A stretch of DNA of 64,000 nt, from positions 617,315-681,314 of the forward strand of contig JAMCTG010000005.1 of NCBI GenBank assembly GCA_023379005.1, in the 5' to 3' direction. A program made the position numbers and the translations under genes. Below, one piece after another: positions 42,673 to 51,284 of this stretch. The stretch is from Candidatus Babelota bacterium. GTDB lineage: Bacteria > Babelota > Babeliae > Babelales > Babelaceae. Position 1 is the stretch's first letter, and every line of letters starts with the position of its first letter. A model generated the notes under the pieces. That model was not told the DNA's origin. It searched no databases and worked only from the letters and a program-made list of their open reading frames with translations.

Positions 42673-44577
42673 TTAAGATTTTGTAAGTTTCAAAACTGTT
42701 TTTATTATAGCCTTATGGTCAATTTCTTCATATGCCAGCAATTCTTCAGGTTTTCCTGATTTTGGTATCTTGGTTACAGCTAATTTTTCTATTTTAAATC
42801 TTTCATTTATAAGTTCCGAACAAACTGCTTCCCCAAGACCGCCCTGAATATAGTGATCTTCGACAGTAACGGCTTTGCCGTTAGATTTTTTAATTACGCT
42901 AATTAAAGTCTTTTTATCTAGCGGTTTTATTGAATAACAATCGATAATGGATATATTAATATCTTTCTTTTTCAATTCTGAATAAGCTTTTAGAGCTTGG
43001 AAAATAGTAATACCTGCAGTTATTATACATACTTTGTCCATATTTGCTTTATGGGATTGTTTTAAAATTCTACAACCACCGATAACGAATTTATCTTTAG
43101 TTTCATATAAAATTGGCGTTTTTTCTCGTGTGGTGCGCAAATAGCTTATTCCTTTGTCATAATTTGCCATTTCTTGTACCAATTTTAATGTACTTATGGC
43201 ATCACATGGGTAAAGTACTACAGAATCTACTAGTGCTCTCATTGTTGCTATGTCTTCTAATCCCATTTGGGAAGGACCATCTTGGCCAATCGAAACCCCA
43301 ACATGAGAACCTACAAGTCTTAAGGGTGATTTATTTATAGCAGCCATACGAATTTGGTCATGCGCCCTGCTAAAAAATGATGCAAATGTTGAAACAAAAG
43401 GAATTTTTCCTCTAGTTGCCATTCCAACTGCCATGCTGACCATATTTTGTTCAGCTACAAAACATTGAAAAAATCTTTTAGGAAACTCTTTTTCAAAGAT
43501 TTCTGCAAAGGTAGAATTTTTAACATCGCCATCTAAACTGACTATATTTTCATTTACTTTACCTATTTCTTTTAGAGCAATGCCATAGGCTTTACGAGTT
43601 GGTGTCTCTTCTTTTATCATTTCTTTTGGCCATCTTATATCAATTTCTTTAGTTTTTTGGGTAATTTTTTCCATTTTTCTACTACGCTCTTCGAGCTTCG
43701 AAGAACGGGTTGGCAAATTAGGCTTCCATTTGCCATTTTCATAATTTGCAGCTTCATTAAAACGATTTTTTAAATGTTTTAAAAGTTCAGGCAACTCTTT
43801 TTCTGAAAATGCTTTTCCATGAAAACCTTGTTTATCTTGAATATTGGAAGGTAACCCATAACCTTTATAGGTTTTGGCAACGATGGCTGTTGGTTTTCTC
43901 TTATTTTTTTTTGCTTTCTCAAAAGCATCTACAATTTCTTGCATATTATGGCCATCGATAACAATGCAATTCCAACCAAATGCTTCAAATTTTGCTTTAT
44001 ATTGGTTCATATGGTGGTCATCAATAGTTTCACAGCTTTGCCCTAACCTATTTGCGTCCACGATAGCTATTAGTCTTTCCGCTTTGTAAAAAGAAGCGAC
44101 TTCTACCGCTTCCCAATTTTGGCCTTCTTGCAGTTCGGCATCGCCAATTAAAACGTAAGTATAAAAGTCTCTTTTATTGAGCTTAGATGCTAAATAAATT
44201 CCAAGACCAATGGAAAGTCCCATCCCCAAAGAACCAGTTGCTGCTTCTATGTATTTAAAGCGAGTTGTAGGATGTCCTTCTAAAACAGAATTAAATTGCC
44301 TTAGCGTCATAAGTTCTTTTTCAGAAATTACACCTGCTTGCTCCCAGGCGGCATAAAGAACTGGAGAAGCGTGGCCTTTTGATAAAATAAACCGATCGTT
44401 ATTAGGGTTTTCATGATTTTTGGGATCATACTTCATTACATTAAAAAAAAGCGCAGCAACAATGTCAGCCGCCGAAAGAGCAGAAGTAGGGTGGCCCGAA
44501 CCTGCTTTTGTTGTGGCCATTAAAGATAATTTTCTTAGATTGTAAGCTTTGTGTTCTAGAGATTTTATATCATTCAT
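42673..44577 (-). CDS. tkt: Transketolase
   Basis: A 634-residue, full-length enzyme. TPP-binding and catalytic landmarks: GSGHPTSALSAADIV, ILSKGHASPVLYAAW, GSLGMGLSIGLG, GDAELQEGQNWEAVEVA (GDG-like TPP motif reads GDAE), then the pyrimidine domain (FFQCFVAEQNMVSMAVGMA, with Glu) and a C-terminal domain. It transfers two-carbon units in the non-oxidative pentose phosphate pathway, matching the transaldolase-type gene at 56496. A single gene. Confidence 0.94.
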   Translation of the reverse strand: MNDIKSLEHKAYNLRKLSLMATTKAGSGHPTSALSAADIVAALFFNVMKYDPKNHENPNNDRFILSKGHASPVLYAAWEQAGVISEKELMTLRQFNSVLEGHPTTRFKYIEAATGSLGMGLSIGLGIYLASKLNKRDFYTYVLIGDAELQEGQNWEAVEVASFYKAERLIAIVDANRLGQSCETIDDHHMNQYKAKFEAFGWNCIVIDGHNMQEIVDAFEKAKKNKRKPTAIVAKTYKGYGLPSNIQDKQGFHGKAFSEKELPELLKHLKNRFNEAANYENGKWKPNLPTRSSKLEERSRKMEKITQKTKEIDIRWPKEMIKEETPTRKAYGIALKEIGKVNENIVSLDGDVKNSTFAEIFEKEFPKRFFQCFVAEQNMVSMAVGMATRGKIPFVSTFASFFSRAHDQIRMAAINKSPLRLVGSHVGVSIGQDGPSQMGLEDIATMRALVDSVVLYPCDAISTLKLVQEMANYDKGISYLRTTREKTPILYETKDKFVIGGCRILKQSHKANMDKVCIITAGITIFQALKAYSELKKKDINISIIDCYSIKPLDKKTLISVIKKSNGKAVTVEDHYIQGGLGEAVCSELINERFKIEKLAVTKIPKSGKPEELLAYEEIDHKAIIKTVLKLTKS

Positions 44578-44760
44578 GTACTTACCTTTGTAAAGTTAAA
44601 CTTTTAAAGTTAAAGTTTCACTTAAAAAATAAATAAAAACTTCTTTTATATTCAACAATTAATTTGAAAAAAAATCTAAATTTTTTTTCAGGATAGTGTG
44701 CTGGTAAAATTTTGAAATAAAGTTAAAATTGCAATATTAACAATTACATTTATAGCAGCC

Positions 44761-45570
44761 GTGTATAACTTTTTTTCAAAAACTGCATCTAACTTCAAAA
44801 ATTATCTTATTAAATTTTTAGAAGTTCAGATGTACATGAACTTAATTTCTTTGCCAATTCTAATTTCTTGGGGCTTGCCAATTTCTTTATTGAGCCCTAT
44901 AGGAAATTTAATATTTTCTCCCTTAATGACATTATTCATGTTTGTTTCCTGCATAATATTTTTTACAGAACTTGTAGGAATTTCAAACTACTTTCTAATT
45001 AAAATTTTAGAAAAATTAACTTTATTTTGGACTTATATTTTAGACTTTGCAAGTCATAAGTATTTAATTTATTTTCCCAAACCTCCTTTATTGCTTACTA
45101 TATTTTTAGTTTTCTTAATATTATTTATTTTGTGGTTTAAAAATTTAACTTCATTTAAAAGAATTTTTATATTTTTTTCTCTAATTTGTTTATTACATTC
45201 TTTGTTGAATAATTTCTTAATAGAGAAAAATTTTTCAATAGAAATTGTTTGTTCTAGGTCTAAAGTTGATCTATTAAAGTTTGCCAACAAAATATCTCTG
45301 ATCGATAGTGGAGTTCTATCTAAATTTAAAGGATTTAAATCTTGGGCTGATTATGTTCTTTTGCCAAAATTGATACAAAATTCTGGCTCAAATAAGATTA
45401 ATTATTTGGTGATAAATAGGGTGACTGATTCAACTTTGATCAATTTAGAACATTTTCTTTCTAAAGTTTATGTTGGGATGGTTGTTGTTGAGAATAAGAA
45501 GTTGTTAAGGGATATTAAATTTCAAAATTCGCTTAATTCTAAGATCAAATTTTACTTTAAACATAATTAA
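44761..45570 (+). CDS. Truncated ComEC/Rec2-like protein
   Basis: A 269-residue frame with a GTG start. The segment LPISLLSPIGNLIFSPLMTL matches the conserved SLLSPLANLLAVPL helix of the ComEC competence domain, followed by two further membrane stretches and a C-terminal part in the position of the MBL domain (ISLIDSG, YVLLPKLI, NYLVINRVTDST). The HxHxDH zinc motif expected there is replaced by NRVTDST. The N-terminal OB domain and most membrane helices are missing. Probably a remnant. Confidence 0.6.
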   Translation: MYNFFSKTASNFKNYLIKFLEVQMYMNLISLPILISWGLPISLLSPIGNLIFSPLMTLFMFVSCIIFFTELVGISNYFLIKILEKLTLFWTYILDFASHKYLIYFPKPPLLLTIFLVFLILFILWFKNLTSFKRIFIFFSLICLLHSLLNNFLIEKNFSIEIVCSRSKVDLLKFANKISLIDSGVLSKFKGFKSWADYVLLPKLIQNSGSNKINYLVINRVTDSTLINLEHFLSKVYVGMVVVENKKLLRDIKFQNSLNSKIKFYFKHN

Positions 45571-45626
45571 ATTGTTTTTTTTTCTAAGTTATTTGTTCAA
45601 ATAATGTTTAAATTATTTTTTTTCGA

Positions 45627-45882
45627 CCATCTTTGCGCGCCCAAAGATGGCCAAGAAATGCGGCAACTTTCCCTTGCATCCCTTAACGTTTTGCAACTCA
45701 AACCCACGAAACCTAACGGTTTTGGGTTTTCAAACACTCAAAACTTATAATGAATAAATTCCGGTAGTTTTCTGAGCGCCTGAGCCGCGAGGCGAAGCGG
45801 CAGCGAATTAAACGGGAGAGCGAATCCAACAGCATGTTGGCGCCCTTTTAGTTAAGATGTTTTGGGCGAGCAAAACATCTTA
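45627..45882 (+). repeat. Hairpin-bounded structured repeat, copy B (256 bp)
   Basis: Bounded by CCATCTTTG/CAAAGATGG (45627-45635 with 45642-45650, loop CGCGCC) and TAAGATGTTTTG/CAAAACATCTTA (45853-45864 with 45871-45882, loop GGCGAG). The core between them is nearly identical to that of copy C, with internal hairpins AAACCCA/TGGGTTT, GCCGC/GCGGC and CCAACA/TGTTGG. It fills most of the 445-bp gap 45571-46015. No gene is seen in the remainder. Confidence 0.88.
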
Positions 45883-46015
45883 GAAAAGAAAGAGTTTAAA
45901 GAGGTAATTAATCTCATATTTAGTAGAAAAAAGCACTAAAGGATTGCCAAAAATCTTATTTCTGTTAAATTTATATATGTAATTAAAATGAAAATATAAT
46001 TAGATATAATTACTT

Positions 46016-46624
46016 ATGAGAAAAATAATGAAAAAGATTTTATTAAGCTTTATTGCAGTTTTATTAACTTCTTGTTACCACATGCCAGATCAAGATATTC
46101 TTTCTGCTGCAAATCAGCACTGCGAATCAACCAAAGAATATTATTCAGATATTTTACGTTGTTATGAAAATGACAAAAGTTTCTTCTTAAAGACAACTGA
46201 TAAAGAATTCATAAGCCATGCAAAATTGATAGGCCAAGATTATTATCCTACATCTTTTTGGAGCATATTTGGACCACAATATACAGATTCATGTCCAATG
46301 CACAGAGCGGTTTCAAGAATTTCTAATGATCTAAGCACCACAGAAAAGCATTTATATAATTTAGAAAAACGTGTTCTTGTCTCCAAGCCTGTGTATGACA
46401 AATTAATGAATTTAAAACGTTCATTGCTTGAAATAAGACGTCTAATTAGATCTAAAGATGAATACGTTGAGGAAGCAAAATTTATAGAAAAAACTAATAT
46501 TGCTAAATCTCAATTGTATGAACAACAAAAACAAACTCGTCTTTTAGAAGAAGCAGCTGCGCAGCCAAAAGTTACAGCAAAGCTTGAAGAGAATAATTAT
46601 AATATTAAAGTAGTTAATTATTAA
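46016..46624 (+). CDS. Lipoprotein of unknown function
   Basis: A 202-residue protein. The signal MKKILLSFIAVLLTSC (starting at the second ATG, 46028) ends in a lipobox LLTSC, so it is probably lipid-anchored. The body is helical (coiled-coil-like about residues 95-180) with several Cys near the N-terminus. TATAAT at 46005-46010 is 5 bp from the first ATG and another TATAAT at 45995-46000 suits the second. No family is recognised. Confidence 0.7.
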   Translation: MRKIMKKILLSFIAVLLTSCYHMPDQDILSAANQHCESTKEYYSDILRCYENDKSFFLKTTDKEFISHAKLIGQDYYPTSFWSIFGPQYTDSCPMHRAVSRISNDLSTTEKHLYNLEKRVLVSKPVYDKLMNLKRSLLEIRRLIRSKDEYVEEAKFIEKTNIAKSQLYEQQKQTRLLEEAAAQPKVTAKLEENNYNIKVVNY

Positions 46625-46629
46625 AATTT

Positions 46630-47448
46630 TCATGCATGGCCGGATTTGGCCCCTTTAGATTTTAATAATTGAATTATATCTTTATTATGTTTAGGTATTT
46701 GTGCATAATCTAAAGCTGTGAGCCCACTGATATCTGCAATATTAATACGAGCTTTTGCATCAATCAATAATTTTACAATATCTTTACGACCCATCGAGGC
46801 TGCCACCATAAGAGCAGTAGTGCCACTATTATTTTGTGCATTGATATTAGCACCTGAATCTAGTAATGATTGAGCCATGGTAATATTTCCAGAAAAACTT
46901 GCCGACATAAGAGGAGTAAGGTCCGCATATTTTGATTCAATATCACCACCATATTTTAAAATTAATTTTAATAAATCAATATTTGTGCCTAATCCGCTTA
47001 CACCCATCAAAGCATTATTGAGTTTACCTAACATGCCAAGTAGCCTAATTAATAAAATTAAATGATTTGGAAGTTCTTGTAATTTTGAAGATTTTACAAT
47101 ATATTCGTTTAAACTTTTATAGTCTTCATCAATTAAACTATTCAATAAGAAGTTTCTATAATGATTAGTTAAATGACTTTTAACTGATTGTGGTGCTGTT
47201 GCTCTTGCCTGAAGATAATGTTCGTAGTTTCTTACAAGACTTCCTATAGTCTTTTGGTCAAGTTTCAATGGTCCAAGATATGACATAACTTCATGTCTTA
47301 TGCTCGCAGGTATTGGTTTTCTTTCAGGATATTTTATTTCTACAGACTCTTCTTCCTCTTCCTTACCAGGAGAGGGCTTTCTTCCTTCCATAGCTAATAG
47401 GTTAGTAACCATAGAAATTATTAATAAAAAAAATAATTTTTTTAACAT
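46630..47448 (-). CDS. Secreted ankyrin-repeat protein with F-box-like N-terminal segment
   Basis: A 272-residue protein: a signal peptide ending NLLA then Met-Glu, an acidic linker, then PIPASIRHEVMSYLGPL, which resembles the first helix of an F-box, a helical region, and four ankyrin repeats (NALMGVSGLGTNIDLLKLILKYGGDI, TPLMSASFSGNITMAQSLLDSGANIN, TALMVAASMGRKDIVKLLIDAKARIN, TALDYAQIPKHNKDIIQLLKSKGA). It is likely translocated to host cells. It is related to 47626-48396 and 59660-60535. Confidence 0.82.
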   Translation of the reverse strand: MLKKLFFLLIISMVTNLLAMEGRKPSPGKEEEEESVEIKYPERKPIPASIRHEVMSYLGPLKLDQKTIGSLVRNYEHYLQARATAPQSVKSHLTNHYRNFLLNSLIDEDYKSLNEYIVKSSKLQELPNHLILLIRLLGMLGKLNNALMGVSGLGTNIDLLKLILKYGGDIESKYADLTPLMSASFSGNITMAQSLLDSGANINAQNNSGTTALMVAASMGRKDIVKLLIDAKARINIADISGLTALDYAQIPKHNKDIIQLLKSKGAKSGHA

Positions 47449-47469
47449 GATATTTCCTTATTTTATTTA

Positions 47470-47499
47470 AGGGTACCATATTCATTTTCCATTTGTAAA
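47470..47499 (-). promoter_or_regulatory. Probable promoter of the ankyrin gene 46630-47448
   Basis: On the minus strand TTTACA (47494-47499), an 18-bp spacer and TACCCT (47470-47475). The whole 5' region (about 110 bp) is duplicated upstream of the gene 47626-48396, where the -10 reads TATCCT. Confidence 0.4.
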
Positions 47500-47559
47500 T
47501 AATTGATGTGATTTGTTTAGATATAGCTTTATTTTGGAGCGAATAAAAATTGTGCAATA

Positions 47560-47576
47560 AAAATCCCTAGGATTTT
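47560..47576. terminator. Small terminator-like hairpin after the gene 47626-48396
   Basis: AAAATCC-CTA-GGATTTT (47560-47576), a 7-bp stem about 50 bp beyond the stop on the minus strand. The stem is short, so the call is weak. Confidence 0.35.
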
Positions 47577-47625
47577 TTGTCAGAGATTAATCTTTTAAAA
47601 TTTATGTTTCTGAATTTATATTACT

Positions 47626-48396
47626 TCACAGCTTTTTGGGGCTTGTTGTTCTCGAAGTTTTGGATTCTAATAATTTTTTTATAGATATGTTATTTTGATA
47701 AATTGCTAAATCAAGCGCAGTAATACCTCTATAATTTTTTATATTAATATCAGCTCCAGAATCGATTAATAATTTTGCTATGTCATCATGTCCACTCATG
47801 ATTGCAGTCATTAATGGGGTCCACTCATTTTTACTCCATTTTGCATTAAGGTCTGCTCCTGCATCAATCAACATTTTTGCAATATCTATTTGGTCATATG
47901 CGCTTACCCAAGTAAGAAAAGTATGGAAATCATGTTCTTTATCTGAATCATCAAGTTTTTTGATTTGGGCTAACAATTTCATTAATAAAAACAAATCATT
48001 ATCACGTTTATTAATTATAGACTTAGGTAAAAATTTCCAATCATCAGCGTATCTTCGTTGATCTATTTCATCAAAAATATATTTATTTAGTTTTTTAAAA
48101 TCTTCTTTAGATAACTGTTCAAATAAAAAATTATTATAAAATTCTGACAACTCATCTCGATATCGTTTACTGATTGTCTTCGGTAATTGAAGATATTTTT
48201 TATAGCTATTTAATATACTTTCTATGCTTTTATCTTTAAGTTCGAATAAATATTGGGTTACATGCTGTCTAATTTCAGGAGGTAATTCCATCCAATATTG
48301 AAATGTAGTCTCTTCTATTTTAGGTTTTTTAGATTCTGTCTCCATGCAAAGAAGATTGGGGGTGATAAATACCATTAAATACAATAGTTTTTTCAT
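47626..48396 (-). CDS. Secreted F-box-like/ankyrin-repeat protein
   Basis: A 256-residue protein: a signal peptide ending NLLC then Met-Glu, then MELPPEIRQHVTQYLFEL, which fits the start of an F-box (LPxEIxxxIxxYL), followed by ILNSYKKYLQLP and a helical region. There are two to three ankyrin repeats (AYDQIDIAKMLIDAGADLN, TPLMTAIMSGHDDIAKLLIDSGADIN, TALDLAIYQNNISIKKLLES). The F-box-plus-ankyrin layout is that of effectors that recruit host SCF ubiquitin ligase. Confidence 0.82.
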   Translation of the reverse strand: MKKLLYLMVFITPNLLCMETESKKPKIEETTFQYWMELPPEIRQHVTQYLFELKDKSIESILNSYKKYLQLPKTISKRYRDELSEFYNNFLFEQLSKEDFKKLNKYIFDEIDQRRYADDWKFLPKSIINKRDNDLFLLMKLLAQIKKLDDSDKEHDFHTFLTWVSAYDQIDIAKMLIDAGADLNAKWSKNEWTPLMTAIMSGHDDIAKLLIDSGADINIKNYRGITALDLAIYQNNISIKKLLESKTSRTTSPKKL

Positions 48397-48424
48397 GTTA
48401 TTACCTATATTTCCTTTTTATTTA

Positions 48425-48454
48425 AGGATACCATATTCATTTTCCATTTGTAAA
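48425..48454 (-). promoter_or_regulatory. Probable promoter of the ankyrin gene 47626-48396
   Basis: On the minus strand TTTACA (48449-48454), an 18-bp spacer and TATCCT (48425-48430). It lies in the same duplicated 5' region as 47470-47499. Confidence 0.45.
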
Positions 48455-48517
48455 TAATATCAATATTTTGTTTAGATATAGCTTTATTTTGGAGCGAATA
48501 AAAATTGTGCAATAAAA

Positions 48518-48543
48518 AATCCCCAGATTGAGATCTGGGGATT
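48518..48543 (-). terminator. Rho-independent terminator of the ankyrin gene 48564-49094
   Basis: A perfect 11-bp stem AATCCCCAGAT/ATCTGGGGATT (48518-48528 with 48533-48543) with loop TGAG. On the minus strand it is followed by TTTTTTATT and lies 20 bp past the stop codon. Confidence 0.8.
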
Positions 48544-48563
48544 AAAAATAGATTTTAAAATTG

Positions 48564-49094
48564 TTACATCATAGAACAACTTTTTTGAAACATGCTTGCT
48601 TCAATATTTTTTTCCACTGCAGGTTGCTCGTGAAATGGTATACTAACAAGTAATAACATTTCGATTACTTGCTTATTTTTATTATTAAAATTGAAATGTT
48701 TAGCCCAACTAGTAGCGGTTTGACCATTATTATCTTGATCTAAAGCATTGGCTCCCTTATCAATTAACAATTGTACAATATCTGTACTGCCACCCATACT
48801 TGCCCACATAAGAGCAGTAATTCCTGCTTTATCTTTTATATGAATGTTAGCGCCACTGTCGATTAACAATTTTGCAATATCAAAATGCTGACTTCTAATT
48901 GCTAACATAAGAGCTGTTGCACCCTCATTATCTATTTCATTAAGTTCGACACCTTGCTCGATTAATGATTTAGCAACATCTGTTTGTCCTTTTAGACATG
49001 TCAGCATAAGTGGTGTTTGCTGTTTTGAATTTACAAACTCCATAGCAAATAAGTTTGATGAAATGATAAATGCTATTAATAGTTTTTTTAACAT
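48564..49094 (-). CDS. Secreted ankyrin-repeat protein
   Basis: A 176-residue protein: a signal peptide ending NLFA then Met-Glu, then four ankyrin repeats of nearly consensus sequence (TPLMLTCLKGQTDVAKSLIEQGVELN, TALMLAIRSQHFDIAKLLIDSGANIH, TALMWASMGGSTDIVQLLIDKGANAL, TATSWAKHFNFNNKNKQVIEMLL). GAGGG precedes the ATG. It is last in the minus-strand array and ends at a terminator. Confidence 0.85.
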   Translation of the reverse strand: MLKKLLIAFIISSNLFAMEFVNSKQQTPLMLTCLKGQTDVAKSLIEQGVELNEIDNEGATALMLAIRSQHFDIAKLLIDSGANIHIKDKAGITALMWASMGGSTDIVQLLIDKGANALDQDNNGQTATSWAKHFNFNNKNKQVIEMLLLVSIPFHEQPAVEKNIEASMFQKSCSMM

Positions 49095-49108
49095 GTTGCC
49101 CTCAGAAT

Positions 49109-49717
49109 TTAAGATTGATATTTACTAAGAAGTTCAATTATTTCTTGATGTTTTAGCTTTTTTGCCAGTGAAAGAGCACTTTGCCCATTATTATTTGTTG
49201 CTTTAACATCGGCACCTTTTTTTATTAAAAATTCGACAACATCTTTTTCTCCAGCAATACTTGCCAACATAAGTGGGTTCTCTCCACAAACATCCTTTGC
49301 ATTGATATTTGCACCAGCATCTATTAATTGTCTTATTATAATTTTCATCTGTGGTTTTCTTGTTGATACAAGAAATTGAATTGCTAATAAGAGTTCTGTT
49401 GTGCCTTCACAAGTTTTCATATTAATATACGCATTAGAATCTATTAACAATTGTACCATTTCAGGATTTCCATAAAAACATGCTGTCATTAAAGCAGTAT
49501 ATCCATATTTATCAGTAGAATTTACATCTACGCCTTTATTTATTAATTTTAATACTTTGTCTTTATCTCCTTTGCCAGCGGCATCGATAAGAACCTGAAC
49601 ATCATCACGCTTAATTAAAAAATAAAGGCTATCTTTCGACATTCCACCTGCCATACAAAAAATAGATGATTGAATAAAAGTAACAAATAATATTAAGTAA
49701 AATGATTTTTTTAACAT
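49109..49717 (-). CDS. Secreted ankyrin-repeat protein, duplicate of the next gene
   Basis: A 202-residue protein: a signal peptide ending IFC then Met-Ala-Gly, then repeats VLIDAAGKGDKDKVLKLINKGVDVN, TALMTACFYGNPEMVQLLIDSNAYIN, a long repeat with TTELLLAIQFLVSTRK, NPLMLASIAGEKDVVEFLIKKGADVK and SALSLAKKLKHQEIIELLSKY. It is closely similar to the 49732-50343 protein along its whole length, including the signal peptide, so the duplication is recent. Confidence 0.85.
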   Translation of the reverse strand: MLKKSFYLILFVTFIQSSIFCMAGGMSKDSLYFLIKRDDVQVLIDAAGKGDKDKVLKLINKGVDVNSTDKYGYTALMTACFYGNPEMVQLLIDSNAYINMKTCEGTTELLLAIQFLVSTRKPQMKIIIRQLIDAGANINAKDVCGENPLMLASIAGEKDVVEFLIKKGADVKATNNNGQSALSLAKKLKHQEIIELLSKYQS

Positions 49718-49731
49718 GTTGTCCTTATAAA

Positions 49732-50343
49732 TTAAGATTGATATTTTTCAAGAAGTTCAACTATTTCTTGATGTCTCATATCTTTTGCCCAAGAAAGAGC
49801 ACTTTGCCCATTATTATTTGTTGCTTTAACATCGGCACCTTTTTTTATTAAAAATTCAACAGCATCTTTTTGGCCAGAATTGCTAGCATACATAAGTGGG
49901 GTATTGCCATAATTATCCTCTAAATTAACATTTGCGCCAGCATTGATTAAGTGTCTTATTATGAGTTTCATTTGAGGTGTTTTTAATGATACAAGAAGCT
50001 GTGTCGCAAGTAAGAGTGACGTTGTACCTCCTGCATAAGTTTGAATATTAACGTTCGCACCTTGATCAATTAAGAATTTTACCATTTCATGATTTCCGAC
50101 AAAGCATGCCACCATTAAAGCAGTATGTCCTGTTAGATCTAAAGCATTAATATTTACGCCCTCGCCTATTAATTTTAATATTTTATCTTTGTCTCCATTG
50201 CCTGCTGCTTTAACAAAAGCTCGTTCTGATGTAATTAAAAAGTCTTCAACAAAATTTTTGTTTGATATTTTACCTGCCATGCAAAAAATAGATGATTGAA
50301 TAAAAGTAACAAATAATATTAAAGAGAATAATTTTTTTAACAT
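49732..50343 (-). CDS. Secreted ankyrin-repeat protein
   Basis: A 203-residue protein: a signal peptide ending IFC then Met-Ala-Gly, and five ankyrin repeats in the same order as its duplicate at 49109 (ASNSGQKDAVEFLIKKGADVK and a C-terminal HQEIVELLEKYQS). The 14-bp gap to the downstream gene suggests one transcript for the array 50343 to 48564. Confidence 0.85.
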   Translation of the reverse strand: MLKKLFSLILFVTFIQSSIFCMAGKISNKNFVEDFLITSERAFVKAAGNGDKDKILKLIGEGVNINALDLTGHTALMVACFVGNHEMVKFLIDQGANVNIQTYAGGTTSLLLATQLLVSLKTPQMKLIIRHLINAGANVNLEDNYGNTPLMYASNSGQKDAVEFLIKKGADVKATNNNGQSALSWAKDMRHQEIVELLEKYQS

Positions 50344-50374
50344 ATATAACCTTATGATATTTAAAAGATTTTTT

Positions 50375-50650
50375 TTATTTATTTTTTATCTTTGCGAGCC
50401 CTGCTTTCAAATGTGTTTCTATAATTTTTGATATTTCTTCAGGTGTTAAATCTTGCAATAAAGGAAGTTTTTGAGAAAATGGAATTGTATCTATTGGAGA
50501 TATACTATCCAAGAATTCCATTATTTCACATAATGTTGGTTTAGAAATGTAAGCTTTATTAGTATTAATAATTTCATAATTTTCTTCTCCACCAGCAATT
50601 ATATTTGCTGAAACACTGAATGCAATTAAAAATAATATTTTCTTTAACAT
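50375..50650 (-). CDS. Small secreted hypothetical protein
   Basis: A 91-residue protein from the ATG at 50650 (MLKKILFLIAFSVSANIIAG). The frame is open to 50710, but the signal peptide fixes the start. The mature part has PTLCEIMEFLDSI and LQDLTPEEISKIIETHLKAGLAKI, helical and without repeats. It is the first gene of the minus-strand ankyrin array. Its function is unknown. Confidence 0.65.
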   Translation of the reverse strand: MLKKILFLIAFSVSANIIAGGEENYEIINTNKAYISKPTLCEIMEFLDSISPIDTIPFSQKLPLLQDLTPEEISKIIETHLKAGLAKIKNK

Positions 50651-50834
50651 GTTAACCTCAAAGTGTTTTAAATTTATAAATAATATACGTGTTTTCAGTT
50701 TGTAAATCAATGCAATTTATTATTTATGCATCAAGTTTTTTTTATAAAAATTTTTTGCAAATAAAAATACTAGGATTTAAAATTACTTTTTTTGCCAATC
50801 TTTTCCTAAAACTTTATTTTTTTTAATTTTTTCA

Positions 50835-51090
50835 TTAAGTTTTGCGCGCCCAAAACTTAACAATAAAGGGCGGCAACTTTCCCTTGCATCCCTCAACGTT
50901 TTGCAACTCAAACCCACGAAACCTAAAGGTTTTGGGTTTTCAAACACTCAAAACTTATAATGAATAGATTCCGGTAGTTTTCTGAGCGCCTGAGCCGCGA
51001 GGCGAAGCGGCAGCGAATTAAACGGGCAAGCGATCCAACAGCATGTTGGGGCCTTTTGGTTAAGCTATTTTGGGCAAGCAAAATAGCTTA
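50835..51090 (+). repeat. Hairpin-bounded structured repeat, copy C (256 bp)
   Basis: Bounded by TTAAGTTTTG/CAAAACTTAA (50835-50844 with 50851-50860, loop CGCGCC) and TAAGCTATTTTG/CAAAATAGCTTA (51061-51072 with 51079-51090, loop GGCAAG). It has exactly the length of copy B. It occupies most of the gap 50651-51148; no gene is seen in the rest. Confidence 0.88.
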
Positions 51091-51148
51091 GAAAAAATAT
51101 AAATTTATATCGACAAAGTTTGTTAAGTAAAAAAAAATATAAAAAATC

Positions 51149-51259
51149 TTATTTTTTCATAAAATCAAAAACAAACTGCGTCCAAGATTCCATTTTGTCA
51201 TAATACAATTTGCATTCATCTAATGTTAAAAGTTCACCACTTTTGTGTTCAGATTTTAT
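51149..51259 (-). pseudogene. Duplicated 3' fragment of the Nudix gene at 53134-53772
   Basis: The 37 codons before the stop at 51149 encode IKSEHKSGELLTLDECKLYY followed by DKMESWTQFVFDFMKK. This is the same as the C-terminus of the Nudix protein at 53134 apart from a few substitutions; the DNA is about 90 percent identical. There is no Nudix domain or start codon with it. It lies directly downstream of the TPR-RelE gene, which is thus flanked by direct repeats. Confidence 0.85.
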
Positions 51260-51284
51260 GTTGTTAGGAGAAATGCATCGACAA

